NCBI GenBank assembly: GCA_905160935.1
Contig: CAJHZI010000511.1
Coordinates: 62,001-126,000, forward strand
Reading direction: 5' to 3'
Length of the DNA stretch: 64,000 nucleotides
DNA from: Enchytraeus crypticus
Lineage: Eukaryota; Annelida; Clitellata; Enchytraeida; Enchytraeidae
The position numbers were made by a program, and so were the translations under genes. The notes beneath the pieces are model-generated. The model was not told the origin of the DNA. It did no database searches and saw nothing but the letters and a program-made list of their open reading frames with translations. This document shows, piece after piece, positions 1-11,600 of the stretch (positions are counted from its first letter, which is position 1; each line of letters begins with the position of its first letter).

Positions 1-58
1 TAAAATAGATACACAATTAGGAGGCTAGATCGAAAGAGTGAAAAAGGAAGAGAGAGAA

Positions 59-91
<33 letters not shown>

Positions 92-2640
92 AAATCAGAG
101 AGACAGTGGATTTATCTACATGAATGCACACATAACATCAAAGAAGCATTAGAATCCCCTCCCCTCTCTAGCATTGTCTAGTATTTATGCTCACCTCTGA
201 TTCTAATTCATTACTCTCACCCCACCTCTCTCCAACTGCTCTAAATCTAAACTCTTCGTTCTATTACTCTTTGCTATATATAGCCTAATCACGTGCTATC
301 AAAATATGTGAAATTCTTCGCTTTTCCAAAAAGCAATGATAAAGCAAAGACTAATTAAATTTAAGTAAATGTAGCCTAAGATGTACAGTATATGTCATTT
401 AAAATAAATTGTCTCTAAAGAACTAGAGCCGACCAACACAGATATGGAGAAATGCACTGAAAAAACATTTCAGATGTAATATTTTATCAAATTTAAGTCT
501 CTATTTAATTTTTATGAATAACTAAAGAGTTATGATATACACAAGTCATTGGACTATGGAAACCTCCTTAGTAAGCTCTATAATAGACCATAAGTAATAA
601 TCAGCATCTTAGAACCGTCAATTGAAAAAAGGCTATTCGGAGAGAAAAGAGAGACAGCGAAAGACTGAGAGAGAGGGACAGAGGGAGACAGAAGAGAGAG
701 AGAGGGACAGAGAAATTGATATGTAAATACTAAATTCAAAGGTGTAATTTAATCAATAATTAGCGTTATATTACATTTTTGTTTCGTAATTTAGTACATA
801 AGCAATAATTTATTAACGACAACTTCAATTGATTTGTTTAACAAAAATTAATTTAGTAGTAGGAAATGAAATCATAATAGTAAGCGATGTAAATAATTTT
901 AATTACCAGTAATTGATTCCAAATATTTCGATAAATAATAGATTTAAATAGCTGTTAGTGATTAATTAAATCCTACAGTTGGAAATAAATTTATTAAAAT
1001 TATAAATAAAATGTCCTCCCTGACTTCTTAACACCTGGAATAGCCCACATCAAATGTATTCTTTAAGTAAACTTTACAGAACCGGTATGTAGGCATAACT
1101 GGCTAACTATTACGTCTTACTCTCCATTAGCTCCATCAGATACATCAGCTCTAACACAATCTATCTGCTCTATCACTCCTATCAGCTCTATCACTCTCTA
1201 TCAGCTCTATCACTATCTATCTGTTCTATCACTCTCTATCTGCTCTATCACTCTCTATCACTCTCTATCAGCTCTATAACACTCGATCAGCTCTATCACT
1301 CTCTATCAGCTCTATCACTCAGCTCTGTCACTATCTATCTGCTCTATCACTCTCTATCAGCTCTATCACTCTCTATCAGCTCTATCACTCTCTATCTGCT
1401 CTATCACTCTCTATCTACTCTATCACTCTCTATCAGCTCTATAACCCTGTATCTGCTCTGTCACTCTCTATCTGCTCTATCACTCTCTATCTGCTCTATC
1501 ACTCTCTATCTGCTCTATCACTCTCTATCTGCTCTATCACTCTATCTGCTCTATCACTCTCTATCACTCTCTATCACTCTCTATCACTCTCTATCACTCT
1601 ATCAGCTCAATCACTCTCTATCAGCTCTATCACTCTATAACAGCTCTATCACTCTCTATCAGCTCTATCACTCTCTATCATCTCTGTCACTCTCTATCAG
1701 CCCTATCACTCTCTATCAGCTCTATCACTCTCTATCAGCTCTATCACTCTCTATCAGCTCTATCACTATCTGCTCTGTCACTATCTGTCACTCTCTATCA
1801 TCTCTATCACTCTCTATCATCTCTGTCACTCTCTATCAGCTCTATCACTCTCTATCATCTATATCACTCTCTATCATCTCTATCACTCTCTATCATCTCT
1901 GTCACTCTCTATCATCTCTGTCACTCTCTATCAGCTCTATCACTCTCTATCATCTATATCACTCTCTATCATCTCTATCACTCTCTATCATCTCTGTCAC
2001 TCTCTATCATCTCTGTCACTCTCTATCAGCTCTATCACTCTCTATCATCTATATCACTCTCTATCATCTCTATCACTCTCTATCATCTCTGTCACTCTCT
2101 ATCATCTCTGTCACTCTCTATCAGCTCTATCACTCTCTATCATCTATATCACTCTCTATCATCTCTATCACTCTCTATCATCTCTGTCACTCTCTATCAT
2201 CTCTGTCACTCTCTATCAGCTCTATCACTCTCTATCATCTATATCACTCTCTATCATCTCTATCACTCTCTATCATCTCTGTCACTCTGTATCAGCTCTA
2301 TCACTCTATCAGCTCTATCACAATCTATCTGCTCTATCACTCCTATCAGCTCTATCACTCTCTATCAGCTCTATCACTCTTTATCATCTCTATCACTCTA
2401 TATCTGCTCTATCACTCTCAATCAGCTCTATCACTCCCTATCAGCTCTATCACTATCTATCATCCTCTATCTGCTCTATCACTCTCTATCAGCTCTATCA
2501 TTATCTATCACTCTCAATCGGCTCTAACCACAAGCAATTAAATATTATAAAACTATAATGTTATTGTCAGGCATTAAATCTAACTGATAATTAATTTTTT
2601 TAAAATTTATTTTTAAGTAATAACGATATCAACTACTCAC
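1..2640 (-). other. Part of ONECUT intron 1
   Basis: This stretch is downstream of the ONECUT first-exon splice donor on the minus strand, so it is intron and runs off the window. It holds GA microsatellites at about 50-95 and 650-715, AT-rich sequence from 720 to 1130, and the large minisatellite listed separately. No homeodomain-coding exon is visible, so that exon must lie beyond the left edge. Confidence 0.75.
1130..2530. repeat. 19-bp minisatellite with 95-bp higher-order period
   Basis: About 1.4 kb of degenerate CTCTATCACTCTCTATCAG-type units of 19 bp. Between about 1856 and 2290 the marker CATCTATATC recurs at 1856, 1951, 2046, 2141 and 2236, exactly 95 bp apart, so five 19-bp units have been amplified together as a block. 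The flanks of the array are less regular, with 14- and 19-bp spacings. It lies inside ONECUT intron 1, about 110 bp after the splice donor. Confidence 0.95.
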
Positions 2641-4525
2641 CGGACATCCTCAGTGAGGACATTCTATGATACTCCGGCTCCTGCAGCCACTTCCACATTC
2701 GTCGGAAAGTCTCACGTCCAGACTTTAGCTTGCTCCAAGGTTTGGGATTTCTCAACAGGTCGCTCAATGTACCCTGACTCCTGCCTAGGACCCGCTGAGC
2801 AAACACCGCCTGTGGTATGCTATACTTCTTCAGCTCATTGCTCACTCTCACGGCTATCTCCCTCGTGTTAATCTCTTCTAGATCTCCAGCGGCACAGCCG
2901 GAACTCAGCGAGCCGTCGTGCATGTCGGTCGATGACGTGGGCTGATCGTGCATTGGAGAGGCAGCGTCCTGGCATCTCTGCAGCTGCTGCTGGAGGCTGG
3001 GTGAATTATGCATGTTAGTTGAGGAAGAAGGGGTTCCCATGTGGCGCTGCTGCTCCAGCTGCTCGTTCTTTAGCTGCTCGTGCAGCTGAAGTTGCAGCTG
3101 CTGCTGCAGCATTAAATCATTTGCATAGGATGTAGGTAACAAAGAAGAGTTGTTAAAAGTATTGGAATGAGTTGGTGAAGAATCGTAGGTGTTAGCAAGA
3201 GAAGAAGAGTTGAAAGTGCTGGAAAGAGTTGATGTAAGCTGACTCTCAATCATACTGGCCCTTTCTTCTGACTTAAGCATTGAACTGGAATTCACTGTGT
3301 CACTCTGATTTCCAAATCGCTGCAGCAGGTTGCTGATATTTCTAGTTTGTTGCTCTTGACGTTGCTGCTGTTGTTGTTGCTCCTGCTGTCGATTGCTATT
3401 AAACAACATATTGCCATTCATCATCAGACCAGGAGCCAATGAACCATACAAATGACTGCTGCCCAACACAATCCCACTTTCTATCTCTTCTTTATTTTTG
3501 TTGCTCTCATTGCCAGTATTATTGTCTTGCTCTCCCAGCAGTTCACTACAGCGCTCTGGCTCTTGTTCAAGCTTGTATGCAGCATAAATGCCGCCTGTGC
3601 TATTCTGCATAAGTACAAAATTACCCAACGGATTTCCAGGAAGAGTGCCAAACTTCTCTGAAACGGTAGAAATGGGTGGTAGGGGTTGAAGTGGAGTGAG
3701 CATGGTATATGTATTGCTATAGGTAGCCGCCGATGAATTAGCGGTTCCGGCTCTTGTTGAGCCGTCATTGTAGCCAGGTGACTCATCTGGCTCACTGGTA
3801 TATTGCTGAGATCTAAGCTGCTGGCTCTGTGAGGAGTAGCTTGCTAAGAGTGCAGGGCTTAAACCCGCCATTACACCAGAGGCTTGTATTGCATTTAGAA
3901 CTTCCTGTTGCGCAGAAGATGAGATTGCACTGGCTGAAAGTAAGTGCTGCCGATTTGAAGCAGAATTAATCATGGTATCATGCTGTTGTTGCTCTTCCAG
4001 TATCATCGAGTCATCATCATCGTGCGAAGATTGCGTAGCATGATGAATCTGCTTTAAGAGATCTCCGTGATGCATCATTTCTCTTGCATCTCTACCAGAA
4101 TTACTCAACATTTCGTTTCTTCTTTCGGCATATTGATGCCTCGAAACATAATCTCCGTCGTCTAGCGAAGTTGTTGGTTCCGATTGCTGCAGTTGCTTTG
4201 CATATCCAGCCAGCTGTTGCTGTTGAAGCGATTGCAGCTGACTTGGAAGTTGTAGCTGTTGTAGCAACTGTTGTTGTGGTTGTTGTTGCTGATATGATAG
4301 CAACATGGCTTGTCGTTGTTGCTGCAGCTGCTGCTGTATGAGTTGATGTTGAAGCTGTTCTGAAGTTATTCCACTAACAAGGAGAGAGCTACCACTTCCA
4401 ATACTGTTACCATTACCTTGACCGGACGATGTTACATTTCCTGCCAGTGTTATGGTATCGTTGTGCCTGCTCAGTATTGTGGTGGTATCACTTTCCATTT
4501 CGCCGTGCCGGCCCAGCGAGGTCAA
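2641..4525 (-). CDS. onecut: ONECUT/HNF6-type transcription factor, first coding exon
   Basis: This encodes the N-terminal 628 residues of a nuclear DNA-binding protein of the ONECUT class (single CUT domain plus homeodomain). The CUT domain is at about residues 553-628, with the diagnostic runs SQGTLSDLLRNPKPWSKLKS and FRRMWKWLQEPE, nearly identical to vertebrate HNF6. A second class hallmark, LTPLQPLPPISTVSEKF, is at about 275-292. The rest is low-complexity and rich in Gln, Ser and Asn, with poly-Gln runs at 60-105 and 380-395. The reading frame hits a stop only after a consensus donor (GTGAGT, read at 2640-2635), so the exon ends at 2641 in phase 1, as expected for a family whose homeodomain is on a later exon. 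Two start codons are possible, residue 1 and the Met at residue 10. The assignment to ONECUT is near certain; which paralogue is not. Confidence 0.95.
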
Positions 4526-5056
4526 TCAACCGGGCGTAAGATCTTTTCCTAACCCGGCTAGATAAGGCGAAACTTGATCGATTTCTAAAAGATCGATTAC
4601 TACTGATCGATAATTCTACAACTCTAATCAATATTCTGAGACTGAAAGCGAAACAATGTATCCGATGCCAAAATAAAACATAAAATTCTAAATATATTCG
4701 ACAATCAGCTAGAATGTCGATAAATTAATCTAATGATTATAAACGTTGTGATCTAGAGATGATCATGATTTTACGACAAATATTATGATTAGAGTAAATT
4801 GTCAATCGTCCCTCCTTCTTTCATTCATCGGCAGCCATCTTTAAAGGTCCAACTGCATAATTTGCTTTTCCCTTTGGAACCGTTTGACCTCAGATATAAA
4901 TTTGGCAGATAATATATATCCAAGATTAATTTCCTGCATTAACAATTAGAGAATACGACTTTTAACTTGGATGAAATTAACAGATTTTTCAACATGAGAG
5001 TTTTACCATTAACAGTTAATGGTTTTATCATAAATAGTTATGGGTTTTTCAAAAAT
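4526..5056. other. Region upstream of ONECUT, no gene seen
   Basis: AT-rich sequence that presumably contains the 5' UTR and promoter of ONECUT on the minus strand. I see no clear TATA box, ORF or repeat that can be assigned. Confidence 0.5.
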
Positions 5057-5202
5057 TTGCGTAGCATGATGAATCTGCTTTAAGAGATCTCTGTGATGCA
5101 TCATTTCTCTTGCATCTCTACCAGAATTACTCAACATTTCGTTTCTTCTTTCGGCATATTGATGTCTCGAAACATAATCTCCGCTGTCTAGCGAAGTTGT
5201 CT
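5057..5202 (-). pseudogene. Displaced copy of part of ONECUT exon 1
   Basis: About 145 bp almost identical to 4033-4178 of the ONECUT coding exon, in the same orientation. It covers roughly codons 116-164, the segment around MMHHGDLLKQIHH. Only a handful of substitutions separate the two copies, including a T for C in the part matching ctccgtgat. The copy has no start, stop or splice context of its own, and it stops exactly where a LINE 3' end begins. It is a non-functional partial duplicate. Confidence 0.9.
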
Positions 5203-5380
5203 AGGTATAACTATTTATGGTCTAGTACCCTTCCTTGGACTGACCACCCGGATTTTGGCTCGCACCGTTTATGGACCCCACACTCTGCTCATCGGCTTTG
5301 ATTTGGTATCACAGTGCTCAATGTTGTCATGGACAACAGTAGCACTCTAATCGTATTGTTGTTGTTGTTGTTGTTGGGTA
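5203..5380 (+). mobile_element. LINE 3' end with (GTT)n tail, copy 1
   Basis: A 3' terminal fragment of a non-LTR retrotransposon family seen six times here (also 6368, 8000, 8823, 27180 and 62527). Shared landmarks are a stretch like GCTCATCGGCTTTGATTTGG, then CAATGTTGTCATGGACAAC, then ACTCTAAT followed by a (GTT)n or (ATT)n tail. It abuts the ONECUT fragment directly. Confidence 0.75.
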
Positions 5381-5812
5381 TTACTTTCATTAACTGACTT
5401 GATGTTTTAAACCTGTATTGATGTTTTAAACCTGTCGTTAGAGATATTTGGCAAGTGATGTACAATTAATAAGTGATGGTTCGAGGACTGCAGGCAATTT
5501 CACGAGCTAGGAAAAATTCTTAGTAAAACTCTGGCATGTAGTTAATACGTAATTACCAAATTTAATGATGGATAGAGGCTCAATATCAAGTTTAGGCCTA
5601 ATGAATTTTTTAGGTCAATTTTTTTACAAGGGTTATTTATATGTATGTAGGAGCAGCCAACTCTAAAAGATATATTGATTCTTACCGGTGATACAGCTTC
5701 TTGCGTTCGATAAGTCTTCTGGTTTGAAGAAGCTCGATAGATCATGTGAATTGATGGAGCTTCAGACAATGAGGTCATAATGATCAGTTAAGGTTAAGTT
5801 GCTCTCCTGCGT
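5381..5812. other. Intergenic, no gene seen
   Basis: AT-rich sequence with short direct repeats (GATGTTTTAAACCTGT twice near 5401-5435). Nothing codes here that I can support. Confidence 0.4.
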
Positions 5813-6056
5813 CTTAATAGCGCAGGGGTAACGTCATCAAGTTTTAAACAACCGATTCTGAGGTGAATTGAACCCTTTTTGTGGGGTCGAATCCCAGCCG
5901 CGCTGATCTGAGAGTAAAATAGCGAACATTCACTGGACTGGTTATACGGAAAATGGTCTAAATTGTCTAACGGTTTAAACATATGATATTAAAAGTTATA
6001 GATTTCAACATAGTTGATCATTTCACTATAATGATTGTTTACTTTTTTACTTTTTT
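5813..6056 (+). mobile_element. tRNA-derived SINE, family A, copy 1
   Basis: The head TCTTAATAGCGCAGG resembles a pol III A box. It is followed by TGAGGTGAATTGAACC and a B-box-like GGGTCGAATCCCAGCC. The body ends in ATAGATTTCAACATAGTTGA and CATTTCACTATAATG. The same order recurs at 6113, 26812 and, truncated, 33818. Confidence 0.75.
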
Positions 6057-6112
6057 TACGCTGCCGCTGAGTACATGAAACACATAGATTTAGTATAGAA
6101 TAGAATACATAG

Positions 6113-6357
6113 AATGTCTCAATAGCGCAATGGCTAGAGGTGCATATAACGTCATGAAGTTTTAAATGACAGATCCTGAGGTGAATTGAACCCTCGTGGG
6201 TTCGAATCCCAGCCGCGCTGATATGAGAGTAAAATCTCGGGCATTCACTGAACTGGCTACTCGGAAAATGGACAAAATTGCCTAACGGATATAACATGTG
6301 GTATTAAAGTTGATAGATATCAACATAGTTGATCATTTCACTATAATGTGTGTTATT
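6113..6357 (+). mobile_element. tRNA-derived SINE, family A, copy 2
   Basis: The best preserved family A copy. It has GTCTCAATAGCGCAATGGCT (A-box region), GGGTTCGAATCCCAGCCGCG (B box GGTTCGAATCC) and the 3' body ending CATTTCACTATAATGTGTG, followed by an (ATT)n tract. The A-to-B spacing is about 85 bp, longer than in a tRNA gene, so this is a SINE and not a working tRNA. Confidence 0.8.
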
Positions 6358-6367
6358 ATTATTATTA

Positions 6368-6664
6368 TTATTACACCATCCAATCTTCGGAAATCTTCAT
6401 TTGAATCACATCAACCTTTGCTCTCCTATGAGCAGTTCCATAAGCAGTTGAAGACCTATCTTTTCCATCTCTCTTTTCCATCCAGTGTCCATGAGCAGCG
6501 ACCTGCGCCCAAACCACCTTTTCTTTAACTCCCTTTACTTTGGACTGAATTTCTGGATTTTGGAATTTGCACCGCTTTTAGACCTTCCTTTTTTGCTCGC
6601 CGGCTTGATTTTGCCTCAATAGTGCTCGATGCTGTCATTGATGACTGTATTACTCTAATTGTTA

Positions 6665-6714
<50 letters not shown>

Positions 6715-6716
6715 TG
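6368..6716 (+). mobile_element. LINE 3' end with (ATT)n tail, copy 2
   Basis: The 5' part translates as the C-terminal end of a non-LTR reverse transcriptase ORF (SNLRKSSFESHQPLLSYEQF, then QLKTYLFHLSF), ending at a stop near 6528. A 3' UTR follows, ending CTCTAATTGTTATTG(TTA)n. The matching minus-strand copy at 8000-8440 extends the reading upstream to a WNSLP motif, which is typical of this C-terminal region. Confidence 0.8.
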
Positions 6717-6796
6717 ATATCAAAATGAGTGGTAAAATATTTATGCGAGTCTTGGCTTGTGATTGGTCAAGTAGCAGCAGCATGAAGTACGAACCT

Positions 6797-7662
6797 TAAA
6801 TTGAGGGTTTTCATCGACAAGTAATTTGTTTATTTACATAGCAAAGCCACCATTTTTATACACCACTCTCTATATGATACACTGCTATATATGTAACTTT
6901 AAGCAGTTTTTCATCTTAATTTAGCATAAAATTGTGTCTGGCATGTGGATATGGGCTCTTTCTTACAAGTTAATGAACTGGTAATGGATAAGATGATTCT
7001 TGAAAGCTTTGTTAGACATAATTTTAGCATTTCTGTCATGTCTGCCAATTAATGCATTCCCTGCGCTAATTGGCAGAAATGGCAGAAATTTGGACTTTAT
7101 AAGAGGAATTAAGGGAAATTGGACAAAAATCTGCACGATGTGTTCCGGTTTTGTTGTGTACTTTTGTATATAAGTAATAGTCGAAATACAGGATATTTCT
7201 GGCAAGCTTTAATGGTTTGACGAAATTTGTAATTGCAAAACTTCTACCATTTCTGCCATTTGAGTATATTAAGGTCAAGTCTCTCAAAACAGAGACAAAT
7301 AATTGGATTATACATAGATCTGTAAACAAAAAATTATAGAATAAATCATCTGAGTCCAACTTCAAGCCATTTTGCCATTTCTGCCAATTTACGCAGGGAA
7401 TGCATTAATTGGCAGACATGGCAGAAACGCTGAAATTATGTGTAACAAAGCTTTCAAGAACCATCTTATCCATTACCAGTTCATTGACCTGTAAAAAAGA
7501 GCCCATGGCCACATGCGACACAAAATTGTATGTTAAATTAAGATGAAAAACTGCTTAAAGTTGCACATATAGCAGTGTATCATATAGAGTGTGGTGTTTT
7601 AAAATGGCGGCTTTGTTATGTAAACAAAGAGATGACGTGCCCATGAAAACCCTCTATTCCGT
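6797..7662. mobile_element. Fold-back element with ~280-bp inverted arms
   Basis: The left arm (about 6797-7065) and right arm (about 7393-7662) are inverted copies of each other along almost their whole length. Shared blocks include GAGGGTTTTCAT at the tips, CTATATGATACACTGCTATA, AACTGGTAATGGATAAGATG, CTTGAAAGCTTTGTTA and TGCCAATTAATGCATTCCCT at the inner ends. The centre (about 330 bp) has no recognisable protein. This looks like a non-autonomous DNA transposon. The target-site duplication was not resolved. Confidence 0.85.
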
Positions 7663-7999
7663 TCTATATCGAAATTTAACAGTGCAAAAAGCTATAGCCA
7701 CGATATACTAGCAACTTAGATGTTTGGCACAGTTATTTCTCATTGAGAATCTGCATGATCATCATGCACTCATTCAAGTTCTTGAAGAGAAGTCATTTGA
7801 GCTTCTGAGTCTTGACCTTAAAGTTAAACCATCTAATAAATAGGAGACTAGTCAATAAAATATAATTTTGAATTGTTATCGGTCCAATTCAGCGTATGGA
7901 TTATAATATCCTAACTACTGAACCACATATTCGAAGCCATTGCCTTATCCAAGCTCAGCTACATGAATGTTGAAATTGTATAATACTTTACTGAGTATT

Positions 8000-8440
8000 T
8001 TTTAATTAACAACAATTAGAGTGCTACTGTCATCAATGACAGCATCTAGCACTATTGAGACAAAATCAAACCGGCGAGCAAAAAGAAGGTCCAAAACGGT
8101 GCAAATTCCAAAATCCAGATACTCAGTCCATAGTGAAGGGAATTAAAGAAAAGGAGGTTTAGGCGCAGGTCGCTGCTCATGGACACTGGATGGAAAAGAG
8201 AGATGGAAAAGATATAGGTCTTCAATTGCCTATGGAACTGATCATAGGAAAGTAATGGCCGATGTGCTTCAAATGAAGATTTCCGAAGATTAGATGGAAG
8301 AGAATTCCAGATCTGCGGTGCAGCATGATGGAAAGAACGATTAGATAGCTTAGAGCGCGAAGGTTAGCTAAGTCTCACAAGAGTAATTAATTTAGAAGAC
8401 CGAGTAACAGCAGGCTGCATCACTTTAATCAAGTGAGTTC
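8000..8440 (-). mobile_element. LINE 3' end, copy 3 (antisense)
   Basis: Reverse copy of the family at 6368. Read on the minus strand it gives SFHHAAPQIWNSLPSNLRKS and then the QLKTYIF block, followed by the 3' UTR down to an AAC/TTG-type tail at about 8000. It sits just upstream of wdr4. Confidence 0.8.
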
Positions 8441-8636
8441 GTTGAAATCTAAAATTATTTAAATTAATATAACAGTATACTAGTACTAGTCTAGTGGTAT
8501 AAATTATCATCATAATCAAAAGCTAAAGTTGAAATTTTTAATGCCCGTTTTCTGGATGGAATCGTCTTTAGTTTGTGTAACTCTGGTTTTCCATTGCGAG
8601 AAATGGTAAAGACATAAAGTAAACAACATAGAAAAC

Positions 8637-11600
8637 ATGGTAGGTATGTTGAGAGTAAAGAATCAGCACGTGGCCGTTATCTCACCTGCCGGACAAGTGT
8701 TCGTGTACTCAGTTGGGTCAGTTAATAAATTATATTTGCTATTCTATTACTATAAATATGTTTATATATTTATTATTTTAAGATAAGGTATGTTATATAG
8801 AAAATATTAGGTTTTATTATTAATCTCGGCTTGGATTTCCTCAATGGTACTCGATGTGGTCATGGATGACATTGTCACTCTAATTGTTATTATTACTATT
8901 ATTAATATTGTTATTATTATTGTTTAACTTGTGCTTTATAAAATACTATCAATATAGTATGCTCAAATTACTGCGTCTGCTTACTCGAATTTAAAAAGTT
9001 ATAACTCTAAATTTGATGTTTATTTCAGATGCACTGAACGGAGACAGTTATCTTTACCAGAATGTAAAGTATCTAACAGGTAAGATTTTGATTCGTTTAC
9101 TTTTTTAATATCAATGGATAATGTTTAAAGACATGTTGTAAAAGTTGCCCTGCAAAAGTATAAATAATATGACTTTGCTTTGACTTCTTAAAACAATATA
9201 CAGTGGCCTAGAAATCATGTTGCAGTTGCTTGCATGGAACAGTTGTCCATGAAAGTCATTGCGTACTCACTTGACGACGTCTCAGTTGACAGTCATTTGT
9301 TTTCAAACAATGCTATGGATATATTGATAAATACTAGAGAAATTTTACAGTTTTCCCTAAATTTACATTTATATTGGCATTTATCCATCAGAAGGTGATG
9401 ATTATATCCTGCAATAAAGCATTTGAACATTTTCTCTCTTCTAATAAGAAATAAACATTTGGAAACGATCATTTTGTGCATTTAAATTCAACTTTAAAGG
9501 ATCAACAAAGCAAAACCACATTTGTTTGCTAATAAAACATGTCCGATCTTCACCTTTTGGGGTCTTTTTCCTTATTTTCTATAGCCTATAACATTTGTTT
9601 ACTTATTTCCTATTGGCTACACGATTCGACCTTGACCATGGCAGCGTCACACAATTATAAGGAATTGTTGCACAAATACTGCTATTTAAAATGACTGTAT
9701 AGTGGTAAGGAGAAAGTATATAAAAACTAGATTTTATCAGATATTGTACTGAAAATTGACATGTGACTTACATTGGGCGTACATTGGGTACCATATAAAT
9801 TTTAGTAAACGTCTAACAAAATGTTGATAAATATGTGAAATATGAAATTATACATGCTGACTTAAAAATGTATTATATATAATTAATTATTTCATAGACT
9901 ATGATTGCACAATGCACAACATTGAAAATATGTTCTGCAGTGGCAGTATTTAATTTTGTAATAAATTGAAGTAAATGCAAATTTAGTCAAAAATCCATTT
10001 GGACTCATTATGATGTCCAAGATAAGGAAACAGGTTTTAAAGTAGTCCATGTAGTCTTGAATATTTTTTATTACAAAATAGATCACAATTTCTAATTTTC
10101 TATGCGTACTGACTAATTAATAACTGTAATATGGATTAATAATAATTATTATATTAGTAGATTTTTAATTAATAATTAATGGATTGAAGTATAATATGAA
10201 GGACTGCCTGAATTAATTTAAGAAACTAATAAGTTGTAGCATAATTTGAATCTATAGAAACAGTGAGACAGACGAGATCTTGGCTGCTAATTTCTCTGGT
10301 TGCGGCCGCTACTTTGTCGCCTGTAATGATCACAAGACGGCGATCGTGTGGGATGTGCTCGCAGGCTGGACTCTGCTAACCACAAGGTAGTGCTTGCAAC
10401 CAAAACATGATATGAATAATTACATGCAGGCTTCGTGCTACAGGATCTGTTAAGTTACGAGATAAATTCTTTAAAAAAGTCCATCAGACGTTGGTGATTT
10501 CTATCCTCTGAATGTTAGTGAATTAAATATTATTAGATGTGGTTTGATGAATTCAAAGTATTTTAGTAAGTGTTGGATTTAAATTCTTGGAAAAATTCTT
10601 GTACTTGAAGTTTAGTAGCAATCTCAGTCTCAGCTTCTTTAGTGTACTGTATCATTAGTTAAGCTGATCTAACTTGTCTAATGCTAAATTAGAATAACCA
10701 AAGAGAATCCTAAGAGAGGTGTGAGAGTAAATATTTTAAACGTTTAAAACCTTACTTCATATCTTGAAGCTATTAGTAGGTAAGTTGCTTATGCCATATA
10801 TGCATCGGATTAGCTAGGTCAGTTTTCTAATATGCTTAGAATTTAACTCAGCATTAGATGTTATTTTTGCATTCACGCTTTGAGCTTTAATTGTATTCAC
10901 AAATTCTAAAATATTACTCACCTTTGAATCAAAAATATTACTGTAATACTAGTCTACTTACTCTGTTAAACCCTCTAGTGCACTGCCATGTGGCAGGTCC
11001 AATGCACATATTCATTCTCAGAGTCTGTTTTTGCGCTCATATACAATATTCCTTAGATCAACATGTTAATCATAAGAGGCTCTATCTTCCTTCTCCGTAC
11101 CTTATGCAGCCTATAGCTTGGGAAAAATATCGCTTCTGAGATGGTTTTCTGTTGCCGTCGACTTTTTTTACTTTTTCACCTCTAACGACATGTGTAGCTA
11201 ACAGTTGGTCTATTGTTTAGTTTATTGATATGTACTATATATATCCCCGTGTTGTGCTCGGGTGTGGTTGGACCACTGTAGAATTGGGCAACCGCAAACA
11301 ATCTGCCGCGTGTACGTAGGAGGCAACTAAAGGCAAGAGCTGAGGATGGCAAGAGGAGACCCACCTCACCATGAAATATTTTCCTCCAGGATTAAATGGT
11401 AACTAATCCACCTAACTGAGGAAGGCAATGGGAAACCACCTCAGAAGCCATATTTTTCTCCCAGCTATAGGCTACATAAGGTATGGATAAGGCATAGACT
11501 TGGTGAAAGGAATAACTTATTGATCTAAGGAGTGCACACATGGAGCAAGAAAACAGACTTTGAGTATGAATATGTACCTTGAACCTGCCACTTGGCAGTG

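Noticed and set aside
3452..3795. Plus- and minus-frame ORFs within the ONECUT exon, and 4084-4341 (+)
   Set aside because: Shadow frames of the ONECUT coding exon. The 4084 and 5110 plus ORFs look alike only because 5057-5202 is a copy of the exon.
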